Positions 1 through 12,000 of a stretch of 64,000 nucleotides of DNA are shown in pieces. A program made the translations under genes and the position numbers. The notes under the pieces are model-generated. The model did not search any database. It was not told where the DNA came from and worked only from the letters and a program-made list of their open reading frames with translations. The DNA comes from Anarhynchus alexandrinus (Eukaryota > Chordata > Aves > Charadriiformes > Charadriidae): NCBI GenBank assembly GCA_008711295.1, contig VUYV01000003.1, positions 3,445,678 to 3,509,677 of the forward strand, given 5' to 3'. Within the stretch, counting starts at the first letter, position 1; every line of letters starts with the position of its first letter.

Positions 1-48
1 TCTCTGGGCAACCTGTTCCAGTGCTTCACCACCCTCACCGTAATGAAC
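1..48 (-). mobile_element. CR1 LINE fragment cut by the window edge
   Basis: The first bases are the reverse complement of the end of CR1 ORF2 (the stretch encoding RHW..LPRE) and read CTCTGGGCAACCTGTTCCAG. Similarity stops near base 48, where the copy is 5'-truncated. Its 3' tail lies left of the window. The same segment can be compared with the better preserved CR1 copies at 19035-22222 and 49182-50053. Confidence 0.85.
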
Positions 49-1384
49 CTGGCGTGCATCATTTATTGATACAGACATAGCCAAAGTGACCAAGATCTGT
101 AAGGAAGACTTCTAATGATGTCCCATCAGGATTTCAAGTTAGGCAAAAGGAAGCTATCATGGAGAATGCATTATCCATGTTATCTAAACTTAGAAGAAAA
201 TGTAAAAAATCTCTGCCTTTCGGCTGTCAGTCGGGCTTGTATCTAAAACCCTAGCATTACTCATGAAGACAGAGAGACACAATGAAAAGAAATTTGCAGT
301 AATCCTGAACATAGAAGCAATCACCACTAGACACAGATGCATGACATCATGATTGAAAAACTAATCCTTGTAGTAAGTAGCAAATTTGCATACTTTTTAA
401 CATAAGAAATCCACCAGACAGTGGAAGACTGACATTTAAAATACAAAGCAGAAACAAGTGGTTTGTAACGTTCACACCACATCTTGCATGTATTCTCAAG
501 CTGCTGAAGAGTGCTTTAGACTGTTCAGGCACATTTTGCATTAATGATCTGCAGTTCTGACTGGTCTTTCTGGAAGTAGACATCCTCAAAACATGATGGT
601 TCAGGACTGCCAAATCCTACATTTTTCTTCCATATAGACAAGTGCAGAGGTACCATTTAGTCTTAAATTCAGTTCCCAGAATAGCTCATTTCACCAGTGG
701 AATGAGGCGGGGGCAGGGGGTGGTGGTGAGGTTTTTTTTCCTCCTGATTCACTAAAAATCTATTTTATAGATGCAAGCCCTGTGTCTGTTAGTCATTTAG
801 GGGAAAATGACTAAAAAGATCAATCCTCTCTCTGGGTTTTTTGTTGTTGTTGTTTGTTTTGACATCTTCAAAGAATGTTACTTACTTGCTAACTGCTATT
901 ATTACTGATTTCCATCCCATTAGTCAAGAGAGATGCCATGTCTCATAATGAAACAGAGAAAAACACAAAACCCTGCAGCTGTTTAGTGTTTCAGTGTGGC
1001 AGACTATTATGGAAAATGATAAAACATTTTTAGATGAGTAAGAGCCAGATTCAACTCTCCTTAACGCAGGTCAGAAAACTGCCATTGACAGCAATTGATT
1101 TTGAATCTGATCCAGAACAAGTTAAGAATACAACGGAGTACCAACAACTAAGCTGTATTCACTATTTGCTAGCTGCTCTAGGATGGGAAATGAGCAGATG
1201 CATCACCGAAACAACAGCTATCAGAGAACTTTTGATTAATGCCCTGGATTGAGCGACACAGGACTAATTTCTTTTCTAATACTTGGTAAGACTGCGCTTT
1301 TAGAAGACTCTAGTGTCTGAATTTGTGAAAAGATTTACTTTGTAGCCAGCTATGGTGTGTGTGTGTGTTTCAAGGTCTCAGTAC
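49..1384. other. AT-rich unique sequence, no gene seen
   Basis: No recognised gene or dispersed repeat. There is a GTT/GTTT-rich stretch near 839-860 and a short TG run near 1353-1366. A 72-codon open frame at 1034-1252 (+) has no recognisable similarity, no flanking splice logic and AT-rich codons, so it is treated as chance. Confidence 0.6.
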
Positions 1385-1858
1385 TTTTGAGTTCTCCAGG
1401 TGCAGGGATGAGGAGGAGCGAGACCCGGGCACTTGGCCCAAGCTGGCCAACGGGATTATTTCATACCATCAGCGTCACATTAACTATAAATTAGGAAGTT
1501 TGCTGTGAAGTTCTCTGTCTCCCTTGATGGCTGCCATCCTGAGAACTTCTTGCCCAGGTGCCGGACCCCTGAGGCCTTCCCTTCTTTGCAAAGCTGTAGT
1601 ACTCTCAGTGTCTGACGTTTGCTGCCCACTGCTTGGAGTGCACAGCTTCCTACTGATAGAATTGGCTGAGTATAGTCTTTGCATATTCTGTATGGGTATC
1701 GGGATCAATATTGGTTCTTTAGTGCTATTAATGTTAATTATCTAATCTTACTCTAGTAAATCTGTTTCTACTTCAACTCCTGGGTTTCCTTGTTTTTCCT
1801 GATTCCCTTTCCCTGGTGGGGAGGGGTCATCGGGTGATAGAATGATTGTCTAAACAAC
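1385..1858 (+). mobile_element. Old ERVL-like (class III) LTR, probably solo
   Basis: This resembles the LTR of the common bird ERVL families, as I remember their consensus. In order it shows: a U3 block with CTTGGCCCAAGCTGGCCAAC and TTTCATACCAT at about 1432-1467; a TATA box (TATAAA) at 1485-1490; a diverged poly(A) signal region (AGTAAA at 1755-1760) followed by TCTGTTTCTACTTCAACTCC; and a U5-like C/T-rich then GGTGGGGAGGGG tail near 1780-1830. No gag, pol or env homology follows, so it is a solo LTR or an LTR fragment. Both ends are blurred and no target-site duplication was found. The divergence implies an old insertion. LTR identity is fairly secure; the family name and exact ends are not. 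Confidence 0.65.
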
Positions 1859-3719
1859 AATAAATTGTTATGGGTTTCTCAAACCATAATAATTAACTTC
1901 TGGGTTTGCACTAAAAAGAGTTCCAATGCTATTTGTGCATCTTAATTATGGGGGAACATCACTTTCTGTAAAAAAGACATTACTTACAGTTTGTTGATTA
2001 CAGCCATGTCCTTGACATCAGTAAGCACTTAACTAAGCAGTAGATTAAACTGCAAAATTGCTGGTAACACTGATATTTTCCATAATCTATGTTGAAAACA
2101 TTTCAATGCCAAACAATTCGAGGGACTCATATTTCATGATGAAAACATTTTTTAATACACACTTTCACCTCACTCTAGAAATTGCTGGGGCATCATGGTG
2201 GGATAAATATTGATTCCTTTCACAAAAGCCTTTTTACCTTCTAGAGTAATAGAGATACTAGAATTAGAGTTATGCAAACCTCATTATTTCTATGGCATCA
2301 GAAATACGATGTTTCAACATTCATCTTTTCTACCAGGACAGAGAAAGAAATTGAAAGTTGCATTTTGTGAAACATTTCTTTAAAAAAATTCAATATGTAA
2401 CAAACTCCCGTATTCTGAAGGTCCTTAAATTGAAAAACTTCGGTCTGATTCAAGTATACCCAAAACACTTCATTTTCAATCTGTTCATTAGTAAAGTTAA
2501 TCTTCCTTGGTACTATATTTTTTTCCAAAGGAAATAAAGTTTGGGAGTTTAATGCCCTTGCCTTTTTAAAATGTAACCAAGATCAAATGACCACGAGCAC
2601 ACATAAAGAGACAGAACAGAATTAAATAATCTTGTTTAAATGAACTGCTTAGAATGCAATATTTCACTTAGATTTTTCTGATACATGCTTGTGTCAAAAT
2701 GAAAAGCAGTGTGTATGTGGAAAATCTTCAGAGACAAATTTATTCCGATAGAAATTTTGCTCCACAAAAAGTGTGCTTTTTTGTTTTGTTTTGTTTTGTT
2801 TTTAATTCCTAATTGTGATGCTAAATTATACAATATATTTTTCAGAACTAGACTTCTAGAACAAGATGCTGGAAGGTCAGATTCTATTCCTGGACCTCCC
2901 ATTGGGTTCTTAGAAACTTTGGGTGAGATATTTTTCTATTTCTGACTCAGTTTCTTTACTGTAATGATTTTTTTTTGGTGTGAGAATTACATATCAGTAA
3001 AATTGAGGTTGTGTTATCTAGTTAGGTCTATGTGATATATAAAAATAGTTTTGTATTATAGTCCTTATTAATTTTTACATCCTATAAATAATAGATTGTT
3101 GCTCATAGAATATAAAAAAAAAATAGATTTACTTCAAGCAGTTTTGTTTAGCATTTGACAAGAAACCTCCAACTAACAGAAAAGATTGCTTAAAAAAAGA
3201 GAAATATTGGTACGAGTGACTGCTATCACCCTCTGGATTCTATACTCAAAGTATCATCCTCCCTATCAGCGTAAAAGTAACATCTCTAAATGCAGACTGC
3301 TGCTTTGGAGTCAGGCTGCACTTTGAACAGCTGACTCCCTGTTCAGGTTCACTGCCTACCAAAATAGCCAATCTTCTGTGGGAAACACTATCAACAGCCT
3401 GTTGATTACTTTCAGGAAATTCATGAGAGCATCACACTAACGGTTTATAGAAAAAAATTCCTCCTTGTATGCCCCTGGGGATATATGTATAGAGTAGCAG
3501 TTTCACAGCAACAGCTTTATTTCCAAACCACAACATCCCCATAATGTCAGGCAAATTGGTCCACTAAGCTTTCTGAAATCCTTTTCTTTGATGATATTCC
3601 CCTCCCAACTGATAACTTAGTTTAAAACATTTATCAATACATGGGAAAAATTTCAACATCTCCAGTGTAAAAGAAATAACAGGAAGATTATATAAAATGT
3701 GAACTTTAAAAATATGCTG
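1859..3719. other. AT-rich unique sequence with a TTTTG microsatellite
   Basis: No gene recognised. 2777-2804 is a short (TTTTG)n run. Open frames at 2636-2902 (-) and 2709-2945 (+) run through this microsatellite on opposite strands and are artefacts of it. A further AATAAA on the minus strand near 3515 could be a distal poly(A) signal for the candidate transcript described at 3720-6542. Confidence 0.55.
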
Positions 3720-6542
3720 TCCTCATTTACACAATTACAGCTTTATTCTACTTTATGCTAGCTAAATCTCAATGGCCAATGTGACAAATTTTCCTGCAAC
3801 ACCATTTTCAACTGCACAGCTCTGCAGAATCAAATATTACACACAACACAAAAATAATACAGCTGCAAAAAAACTATATATAAATATAAAACCACTTAGA
3901 TATACATTTAATGAATTAATGTATCTTAAATGGAGCAGATACGGAGAAAGGTTAAATGAAAGAAGAATGTTTCCAATCTATACAGGCGCATATCCTAATC
4001 AAAGAAAGATTCCTAACCAAAGTCTGTTCCAGAAGTTTTTAAAACTCATTTGTATTGTGTATGCCTTGAAGCAAGACAAGAAGACTCTAGAGCTGATGTG
4101 GAGTCATGAGAACTCTGGTAATTCTGCAGACTAAATTAAAAAAACAAAACAAAACAAAACAAAAAACTGCTACAGATTGCTCTGAAAGGAAACGTAAAAA
4201 TAAAATTTAGAAACTAAACAAGGAACATAGTGTAGATTTCTTTTCACAGGTATTTCTTATCCTTGTGCTCTTGGCAAAACGCTGTTTTGAAATAAATGTG
4301 AACACTGAATTTTGCTCATAATTTTCACATTCACTACTCCAGATAGAAGAAAGACATTTCTGTTCTATTTCAGAGACTTACAGACCTATGATTCAGGAAA
4401 GGACTGACTTACATACTTAGGTCTTCTCTTGTCCTGCATGCCATCAGCCAAAAAGCATTTTTGAATGAAATATTTGTCAATCAATATCAAATATTTGCCT
4501 CCAAAAATCTTAATAAAAACCCTGGTAAATTAACACCTTGAAAGTAATCTTTCAAATAAAAGTAGACCTAGAAGCGTAATAAAGCAGTAGTAAGTAATGA
4601 CTTAAGGCAAACAACCAGAGTTCTTATAGTGATCGCAATCTCCCTCAAAGGGCAGAATTGTGTTCCATGTTTAGTTATCCTAAAAGCATCTACAATTAGA
4701 AAAAGGAAAAAAAAAAAAAAAAACCACCCCAAAATATAAACAGTGAAGCCTTAAAAATGTCCATATATATAAAACCTTCCCCTTTGGGATGCAACTACAA
4801 GTCTGAGTGTCACACTGAAAAAAAAAAAAATTATCCAATAAAATGAAGTGTATTATTTCATTTTCCCTCAGATTGCAGTCAGTCTGACTATTTAATATTA
4901 TGAAAATTTTGGGATCATGTTAACCTCCTCAATGCAGTACAGCCTTATTTTTACTCTTATTGTAAATTCACAAAAGTTTCAAAGTAACCATTCAAAATCT
5001 TACCCATCATGCCTTTGAAACAAACTGACAACGGTATAAGCAAAGCATACAAGGATGTTGGTATGGAGAGATGAAAGTATTAGCACTATGTTCAATTGGA
5101 TTTGACAAAACACAAGATGTACGATTATCTTTGAGCATCTTAAAAGGATTCAATAGAAAGACATATTAGGCTAACAGAGCTATGGAAAAGCAAAGGATAA
5201 AGGCAGAACCCTAAATAAATACAGTAACTCCTTTGGCTTTTATAGGCTTTTATCCTAAAAGTATTTGGTAAGTCTAAAGCATGAAGTACGTAGTCACTGC
5301 ACTCAAGCACCAATGTGAAGAAAATGTGCAGGTCTGAAGACTGAGTAGTAAGGATACCAACCCTTAAGCAATCTCAGCTTTAAATACTAAGTTAAAGGTG
5401 TGCAGCCCTTAAAAGGATACAGTCCTGGATATTTGCTGTAAACAAAAATCAAAAGAAAACTACTTCAAAAAACCCCAAAGGAAAAAAAAATAGGTAGATA
5501 TACAAACAGTCCAAGTTCAAATAGCGAACTGGAATATTCAAGGATAATTCTTGACATGCAGATAACATATTCAGCTGCGGGGTTCTTTGAGATTGACCTC
5601 TGATAACAGAAGAAATGACTCCATACATCCTGTACAAGTATCTGTTTCCCTCCCTGGTCTTGCAGCATGCTCTCTGACTTGTATGACCTCTTTTTATCTT
5701 AAAAAACGCCGCTACCTGCCCATGGGAGAGATTAGTCATGGAAGATCATCAAAAGTCTAGTTGTGGAATATGGAGTGTGGATAGCTAACAAAAGTGAACT
5801 TATTATACACAAAGTTTATGGAATTCAATATTGTGCATCTGGATAAAAGGAGAATACAACTGCATTCAGTGCAGGACAGTGATTGAAGAGGTGGATCCAT
5901 CCACATTAAGAAAACAGCATTCGTAGAAATTCAAATAGATGTAAAGTTCATATAAGTTGCACTCTTTGCTTTCCCCCAACTCACAGACTGTATCAGAGTA
6001 ATATTAACAGAGCCCTGGCTAAGAGAATACTCTGAAACCAAAGACCACAAAAATCACATTCATAGTACAACACAAGATGTGTGCCAACCCTCGAAGTGCA
6101 AGCAGGCCAAGTAAAGCTACATTAGCTCTCTAGTAAATCCATTCAAGCCTGTCCATGCTTCAGATTTGACCTGTGTCTGCACATCATCAGTCGGTGCATT
6201 CCTCTAGGAGGTCACATAAAAACAATTAACTGAAAGATACAAAGAAGTATTATCATAAAATATGATATTTAATATAATTTTTGTATTCTATTTTACCTTC
6301 TTAGTTTGTTGTTTGCATCAGTTTTGACACCTTAACATTTAACTTCATGTAGGCAAACAGTTCCAAAAAACTCAATGAATGTAAGGGAGTGTAAGAGAGC
6401 ACAATTTTCGTTTTACACGTCTTCTCTTAGTTTTGCAGAAAATGCTCTGTATTGAGCATGTATTCGTAGTTAAAGAAAGTTTCCTCGTAACATTAAAATC
6501 TCCTTGAACTCAGAGGTGTACGTTCAAATGAGAACAAAGGGA
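3720..6542 (-). other. Putative 3' UTR of an unidentified minus-strand gene
   Basis: If the exon at 6543-6680 is a real terminal coding exon, the transcript must continue leftwards. The minus strand carries AATAAA at 3742-3747, followed within about 25 nt by a TG-rich stretch, a reasonable cleavage/poly(A) context. The interval is free of CR1 and LTR insertions. It contains an (AAAAC)n run at 4137-4166 and poly-A runs at about 4707-4723 and 4819-4831 (poly-U in the transcript). A plus-strand open frame of 120 codons at 3772-4134 is AT-rich and unrecognised and is not counted as a gene. The call depends entirely on the exon being real. Confidence 0.2.
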
Positions 6543-6680
6543 TTATTTGCTGCGTTCCACAATCCAATCCAGTGTCTTAGAAAAAGCGTCATTGTATTCT
6601 CCTCTGTGCAATTGATTGTGAAGGAGCAAGGGTGGAGGGGAGGCATTTCCTGCTAGTCCAAACGTATGGAGCACTTCAAC
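6543..6680 (-). CDS. Candidate terminal coding exon, gene not recognised
   Basis: On the minus strand a splice acceptor (AG at 6681-6682, preceded by TATTTTCTGGATGTTTC) opens into 45 codons ending in TAA at 6543-6545. The frame starts phase 0 with VEVLHTFGLAG and ends TLDWIVERSK; the second half (GEYNDAFSKTLDW) looks like an amphipathic helix. GC content is higher than in the flanks. The open frame extends only about 22 codons upstream of the acceptor before a stop. It joins in phase with the candidate exon at 7550-7600. I do not recognise the protein. A frame of this size can arise by chance, so this is a hypothesis supported by splice context and amino-acid composition only. Confidence 0.33.
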   Translation of the reverse strand, partial: VEVLHTFGLAGNASPPPLLLHNQLHRGEYNDAFSKTLDWIVERSK

Positions 6681-6682
6681 CT

Positions 6683-7549
6683 GAAACATCCAGAAAATAC
6701 CATCTAGGAGGGAGGTAAATGGATTGGACTCCTTGAGTTCTGAGATCTAAGTAGCCCACAACCGAGTTTCGGCATATAACTGATGTAGATATGGATCATA
6801 TTTCCAGCTGAATTCAGAAAAAGGTGAAAGTACGTTCTACTTTGCTTTCAGACAGATTTATGCTGTCCAGCACTAGCAGTCAGATTATAATCTATGTAAA
6901 ATTGTCTCTACAGACAGAGAAGATGGAGCTCAAGGTGTCCATCTCTGGGTGGTTACATTCAAAGTAGTGTTATGGGGAAAAGAACACACTATATATAGGG
7001 AGACTAACAAATAGATATTAGTCTCATTACAGTAACACTTCTAATCCAAATTAATACAGAAAAAACACTCTAAACTGTACCCGTGTTCCCTCTTTATCTA
7101 GGTGCATATTTTTCTTATGTTTTTAACATCAGCCGTGACAACTGACCTCAAGAGAAAAGTATCCTAGCTTTTGTTCTTCCCGTATTGAAATACGGTAATA
7201 AAAAAACAACCCAAAACAAAATCCAAACAGAGCAAAGCTATGCATTACACAGCTAACAATACCCATAGGACTGAAATAGATTGTTCATCCTTCTGTTCTA
7301 CCTATGGAAAAAAAAAACAAAACACAAAAAGCCTGCAGCCAAGACTGCTGTGAATAGCTATCTTTGTCAACCCAACCAAAGCATCTCCTTTCGGAGGAGT
7401 TTCTGGTAATATTCTAGCTAATTATCAGCATTGTTGTTTTCTCAATACATTTTGCAGTATCCTTCATGAATGAATTTACTACTAGGTAACAATATTTTAC
7501 TTGGTGCGCTTAATGAAGTGTTCAGTGATCCAATAGCCTTGTTTCTTAC
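6683..7549. other. Putative intron, unique sequence
   Basis: This lies between the two candidate minus-strand exons. It is AT-rich with no recognised repeat. It contains a small perfect inverted repeat at 7180-7195 (CCGTATT, 2-nt spacer, AATACGG), too short to interpret. Confidence 0.3.
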
Positions 7550-7600
7550 CCCGGGTTTCATCTCCTTTTTAGAACAAACACGGAAAAGTTGATATTTTAA
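7550..7600 (-). CDS. Candidate 51-nt internal exon, phase 0-0
   Basis: On the minus strand a strong acceptor (TTGATTTTTTTTCAG, AG at 7601-7602) and a strong donor (GGG then GTAAGA, GT at 7548-7549) bracket 51 nt. Reading in phase 0 gives 17 open codons, LKYQLFRVCSKKEMKPG. Spliced to the exon at 6543-6680 the frame continues without interruption into VEVLHTFG. Two good splice sites at this spacing plus phase agreement are the evidence. No homologue is recognised. Short exons can be predicted by chance in AT-rich DNA, so confidence is low. Confidence 0.28.
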
Positions 7601-7829
7601 CTGAAAAAAAATCAAGCACTTATACCTAAACTTTTACCTTATTTTCTTCTTTATTTTCAAAATAAATGTCTATTTGAATGCATCAATTACAATCATCCCT
7701 TACAGCTTTACATTCTGGCTTGTGCAGTTAGCTCTACCTCACTTCACTGAATACTACTTAAGTACAGAGAGCACTTAGTCGACGATCCTGTGTTTTGAAG
7801 CTTTTTTCCTCCTTGAATATTTTTTCCTC

Positions 7830-8420
7830 TTTTTTATTGTGCTGTACTCCTCTCTCCCCTTTGTATGTCACTTTTCCCAAAGGAAGCTCTGGAAAGTTAC
7901 ACTGCAGGAACCCCTTGTGCCAGAAACCCAGCCCCAAAGCTTTGCTTGCCAATGTCTAACCCCTTTACTCAGCTCAGCCCTGAGAGCTCATGTAGCAGCA
8001 GAGTGGGCATCTAGTGTGGGATCAGAAGAGTGGAGGAATTTGCTCTTCTCCTCTTTCTTGTCTCCCCTACCGGTGTGCTTGGCCTTTTGCCCTTTCCCTC
8101 GGCTCACAGAAAAACCTGCCAAAAAGACCAGACACCTGGATGCAACCAGGTTACAAAAAAAGAACAGAAAACAGAGACCTCTGATCTCCTCAGACTATGT
8201 CTAGAGACTGAAACCACATGGCAGTAACCCTGAGTTTTTAACCAGGGTCCCATCTCTTTCCAAACTGCTTCAGGGGCTGCTTCTTTTTTTTCTCCCTTTC
8301 AGATTTTGGGCTAACAATGTTAGCCACCAGCATCTCTGCTGCCTCCTCTCCATCCCAAAGTTTGTTCAGCTGGAGTTGCAGCCTGACAGCAAGACCAGGT
8401 GCATTCTTCTTACTGTAACA
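7830..8420 (+). other. GC-richer block with a plus-strand exon-like segment
   Basis: Base composition rises clearly above the surroundings. A 121-codon open frame spans 7839-8204 (+) but resembles no family I know. Within the block, 8303-8398 (96 nt) lies between a textbook acceptor (CTTTTTTTTCTCCCTTTCAG ending at 8302) and a CAG/GTGCAT donor, and is open in two frames. This could be an exon of a coding or noncoding transcript, or coincidence. No CpG-island density or promoter motif is evident. Confidence 0.25.
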
Positions 8421-8735
8421 CCACTGTCCCTCGTTGCATATATTAATACACTGAAAATTTGGTAACGTATTATCAAATACACCGGAATTGATAATTGCTA
8501 TATTGTGTTACAGTTCCAGCATTCTCCATCTCAGAATGTTTTTAATGACAACATTTTGTGTATGGAAATCCTGTGGAGAGACAGTACCATCATGTGAAAG
8601 GTGGCTGATACCCTACAGTTTTTATTTTTCTAACTTTCTCATCCAGGATTTTTGAAGAAGATGGGGAAAGATGGATTGGTTTTTTTCTTACTCTGCTGGA
8701 CCAACATAGGTCTCAAACTTAAATTTCCTTCTCAG
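8421..8735. other. Unique AT-rich spacer
   Basis: No gene or repeat is recognised before the CR1 tail that begins near 8736. Confidence 0.5.
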
Positions 8736-9010
8736 CATTATGGAAACATAGGTTGGAAGAGACCTTTAAGATCATCGAGTCCAACCACCAACCGAACACT
8801 GCCAAAACCACCATTAAACCATGTACCTAAGCACCACATCTACCCATCTTTTAAATACCTCCAGGGATGGTGATTCAACCACTTCCCTGGGCAGCCTGTT
8901 CCAATGTTTGACAGCCCTTTCTGTGAATAAATTTTTCCTAATATCCATCCTAAACCTCCCCACGTGCAACTTGAGGCCATTTCCTCTCATCCTATCACTT
9001 GTTACTATGT
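8736..9010 (-). mobile_element. CR1 LINE, 5'-truncated 3' end
   Basis: Read on the minus strand this contains the last part of CR1 ORF2: [16 protein letters not shown], then [16 protein letters not shown] and [13 protein letters not shown]. The short CR1 3' UTR follows, with the block complementary to GGTTGGAAGAGACCTTTAAG, and a decayed ATTATG/ACAT tail near 8736-8755. The reading frame is still open over about 85 codons (8814-9080). The [19 protein letters not shown] wording matches the copy at 45750-46324, so the two belong to the same CR1 subfamily. Confidence 0.93.
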
Positions 9011-12000
9011 CTAGAAACTTATTACTGAATAGAATACAGGGATGCTTTCTCATAAAGTCTGCCTGATGGTCAGTGTACATAAAGAGTCAAGACCCAGCAA
9101 GAGACTGGTTAATGCCCAGGTCACCATGGAGAAGGAAGAACCATAAGTTTTTACCATTCATGTGCATTTTATATCTTTTTATCCTCTTCAAGAAAGAGGA
9201 CCAAAGAATTGAAATAGGAACAGGGTCCTACATTAGAATCTAAAGATAATTTAATAAATAGATATCTGTGCATGACATGGAATCTTGCTCTGGTCCCAGT
9301 CATTTGTCTTTTCTGAGGTTAAATAATTTCCCCCCAACTCTTAGAAAATCTGTAGACTGTTGCCTAAATCCATCCATCTCTTGATTAGTTTTTAATCACT
9401 TGCTGCTTCTGATCCACGCTAGTTTCTGCCACAATGAACTTTTAAAAAGCACTCTCATTTTTTTAGAAGTTCTTTCAAAAGTTCTGATTCTGAGAACTAG
9501 CAACACATATGAAATTTCAATGAATATGTCTATTTCCTCAGTCTCAAATTATTTTGACAATATACAAACAAAAATAAACAGTTCTTTTTCACAGATTAAA
9601 AAGAATAAAATAATTTAATTATCTGAGTAAGAACTTTAAAATTGAATGAAATATTACAATTATTAGAGGTTTTTTGCTCTGAATTTCTGACTCTCAGTCA
9701 CTTCAAGGAATGCCATTTAGCAAGAAGATCAAGAAATAAGCTATAACAGAAGTTGAACAGGGACATCATAATCCAGTTTTAGTTTAGCAACAGGCCAGTC
9801 TATGAGTATTCACATCCTGGAATTTTGTTGCTCTTAGATAGTTCAGGTTTGATTAATGAATTATGAATATTTTAATATGCTACACAAGAGCAGTCCAAAT
9901 TATCTCAGTTAATAAAGTCAGAACCTACCTCAGACATATCACAGAACTATCCTTTCACACAAAACCCCTTTAACAGATTATTGAAAGAAACTGAGCTGAA
10001 AATCTACCTTTGTACTGAAACCTTGTTTTTCAAAAAGACCTCAAAGCTCATCAAAGCACTTTAAAGGCAAAAACTATCAGTAGAAAATAGGAAGGAAAAA
10101 AGTCAATAGAAGATTTAGATTGCAAGTTTTTGCTGAACTGACCCCACATTTAAAAAACAAACCAATAATGTGTACTGGTATTTATGTTTTTTAAAGGTAT
10201 AAGTATATTTAACTCAAGTATACAGAAAAAACCCAATCTCTCTCCTTTTTTTTCTTCTTTTTTCTTTTTTTTTTTTTTTTTTGTGAGCAAAAAGACCAGT
10301 TTAAAACAGAAAGGCTGTCATTTGTACAGCAAAGTATTTTACTGTACGGTACTGAATGTTTTCTATTTTAGAATAATTTTTTAACTGACCTAAGTTTTTT
10401 GTTTCTGGACTTGGGCAAGAAGACATGTTCAAATGCTTCAAGTTAATATACAGCTTTTTTTAAAAAATATAAAACTAATTTCAAATCAGAATTACAATTA
10501 TCCCTGTTCCAGAGTCAATGAACACTAGGACATGCAATGCCATTACTTTTTACAGAAAATAGTACTGTGAAGAACTGTGGGTTGAGTAAGACTTAGTGTG
10601 CTCAGAAACAAACTAGACATGGAAATAATCTCAGAAAAATAAGTTAGAAAGTTAAATGAAATAAAAAGCCTTTGATTACTGCAATCTGTTGAAGAGCTTT
10701 ATGCGGCCTCAGGAATTGGCACACAGAGAATACAGCATATTAGAGAATGATCAGACTGACTATTTCAGACACTGCTGATCCTGGTTAAGCGGTTGCTGTC
10801 CCACTGCTTGGTACTACTGTTTCATTTCTGCTGGTTTTATTATTTACCTGACCTCTCTCCATCTCACTTCATGAAACAATCTAAGATAAGGACAAAAAAC
10901 AAGGCAAAAAACCAGAAGCATCCTTTGTGCTGAGTGCAATATGAATATGTGCAAATAATACAAATCTGTTTTAGCTAGCAAAGAAAATAGAGTCTATTCA
11001 AAACTATCATGAAACCAACCCTTTTACAGTCAATCAATTTTCTGACCATAACTGCCCCTTAGGGTTCAAAGAGAGTTTCAAAGGTTTTTTCTTTTTTCTT
11101 TTTTGCTTTTGATTAATCAATAAAGATATATTACTAAGAAGAAAATGCATCTTTGAGAGGTTTGCACATGGCTTCAGGCTTAAATGGAAAAATACCATTT
11201 TTTAATGACATCGATTCAAAGTGTAAATTTATGTTTATAAACTAATATACTTTTATACTGTATTTTTTACAGAATGCCTAATCTGTGTGTCAAGATTAAA
11301 TCAAATTCACTATTTTTAAATTTCACACATGATGCTTACTATCATATATTCTTCTCTGTACCTTTTTAAATAGGAATATAGCCTGAGGAACTAATCGTCC
11401 TGTAAGCCTTCAAATAAGGCTGTTCGTGTGGATGACTTACTTTGAAGGGAAATTTTTTCTGCACATTGATGTGTGCTGGTTAGTGTTAGATGGTGAAAGG
11501 GTGGAAAAAAGCTGAGTTGCAGAGCACAACAGCGTGATATGTAAGTGGAATTTATTTCACCAGGGAAATGGGTAGCTGCAATTATTCATGTGTCAGTCTT
11601 GTAAGATAAATTACATTATTTGTACACTTCAAACAAGATTTATCTCTTTACTACTGTATTTAAAAAGCCTAGTTTAATTGTTCATTTTTTAATTCTTCAT
11701 GTTTCATTCCAGCTCCATACACCAACCAGATGGATATAAATGTAATTCATTCTATAGCCAGCAATATCAAATTTAAAGTACTTATGAACCATGAATTCTT
11801 TTGTAATAATACGTAAACATCCTATCATCTACTCTGGCAACCAAAAGAACATGCTTCACATTAAACTGAAACATAAAACTGATCCTAAGTTGGCTTTCTT
11901 AGAAACCTGATAAGAAATAGTCTTTGAATGATGTAGTTAAATCAGCTTCTTTTATCTTTTTCTGATACTTTTATAGTTTTGTTCTAACACAATGTAATAT

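Noticed and set aside
892..951. Minus-strand segment with a GTAAGT donor
   Set aside because: All three frames have stops before the donor.
1978..2060. Minus-strand exon-like segment (..DVKDMAVINK then GTAAGT)
   Set aside because: A stop lies just upstream in the only useful frame and no adequate acceptor follows it; it is also downstream of the proposed 3' end of the minus-strand gene.
3772..4134. 120-codon plus-strand open frame
   Set aside because: Strongly AT-driven composition, no known similarity, and it lies antisense to the proposed 3' UTR.
8814..9080. Open frame that could be taken for a host gene
   Set aside because: It is the C-terminus of CR1 ORF2, ending in the CR1 3' UTR. The same applies to 32305-32661, 45943-46308, 49479-49790 and 54481-54750.
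10184..10384. Open frame with a long F run
   Set aside because: Produced by the poly-T tract at 10245-10282.
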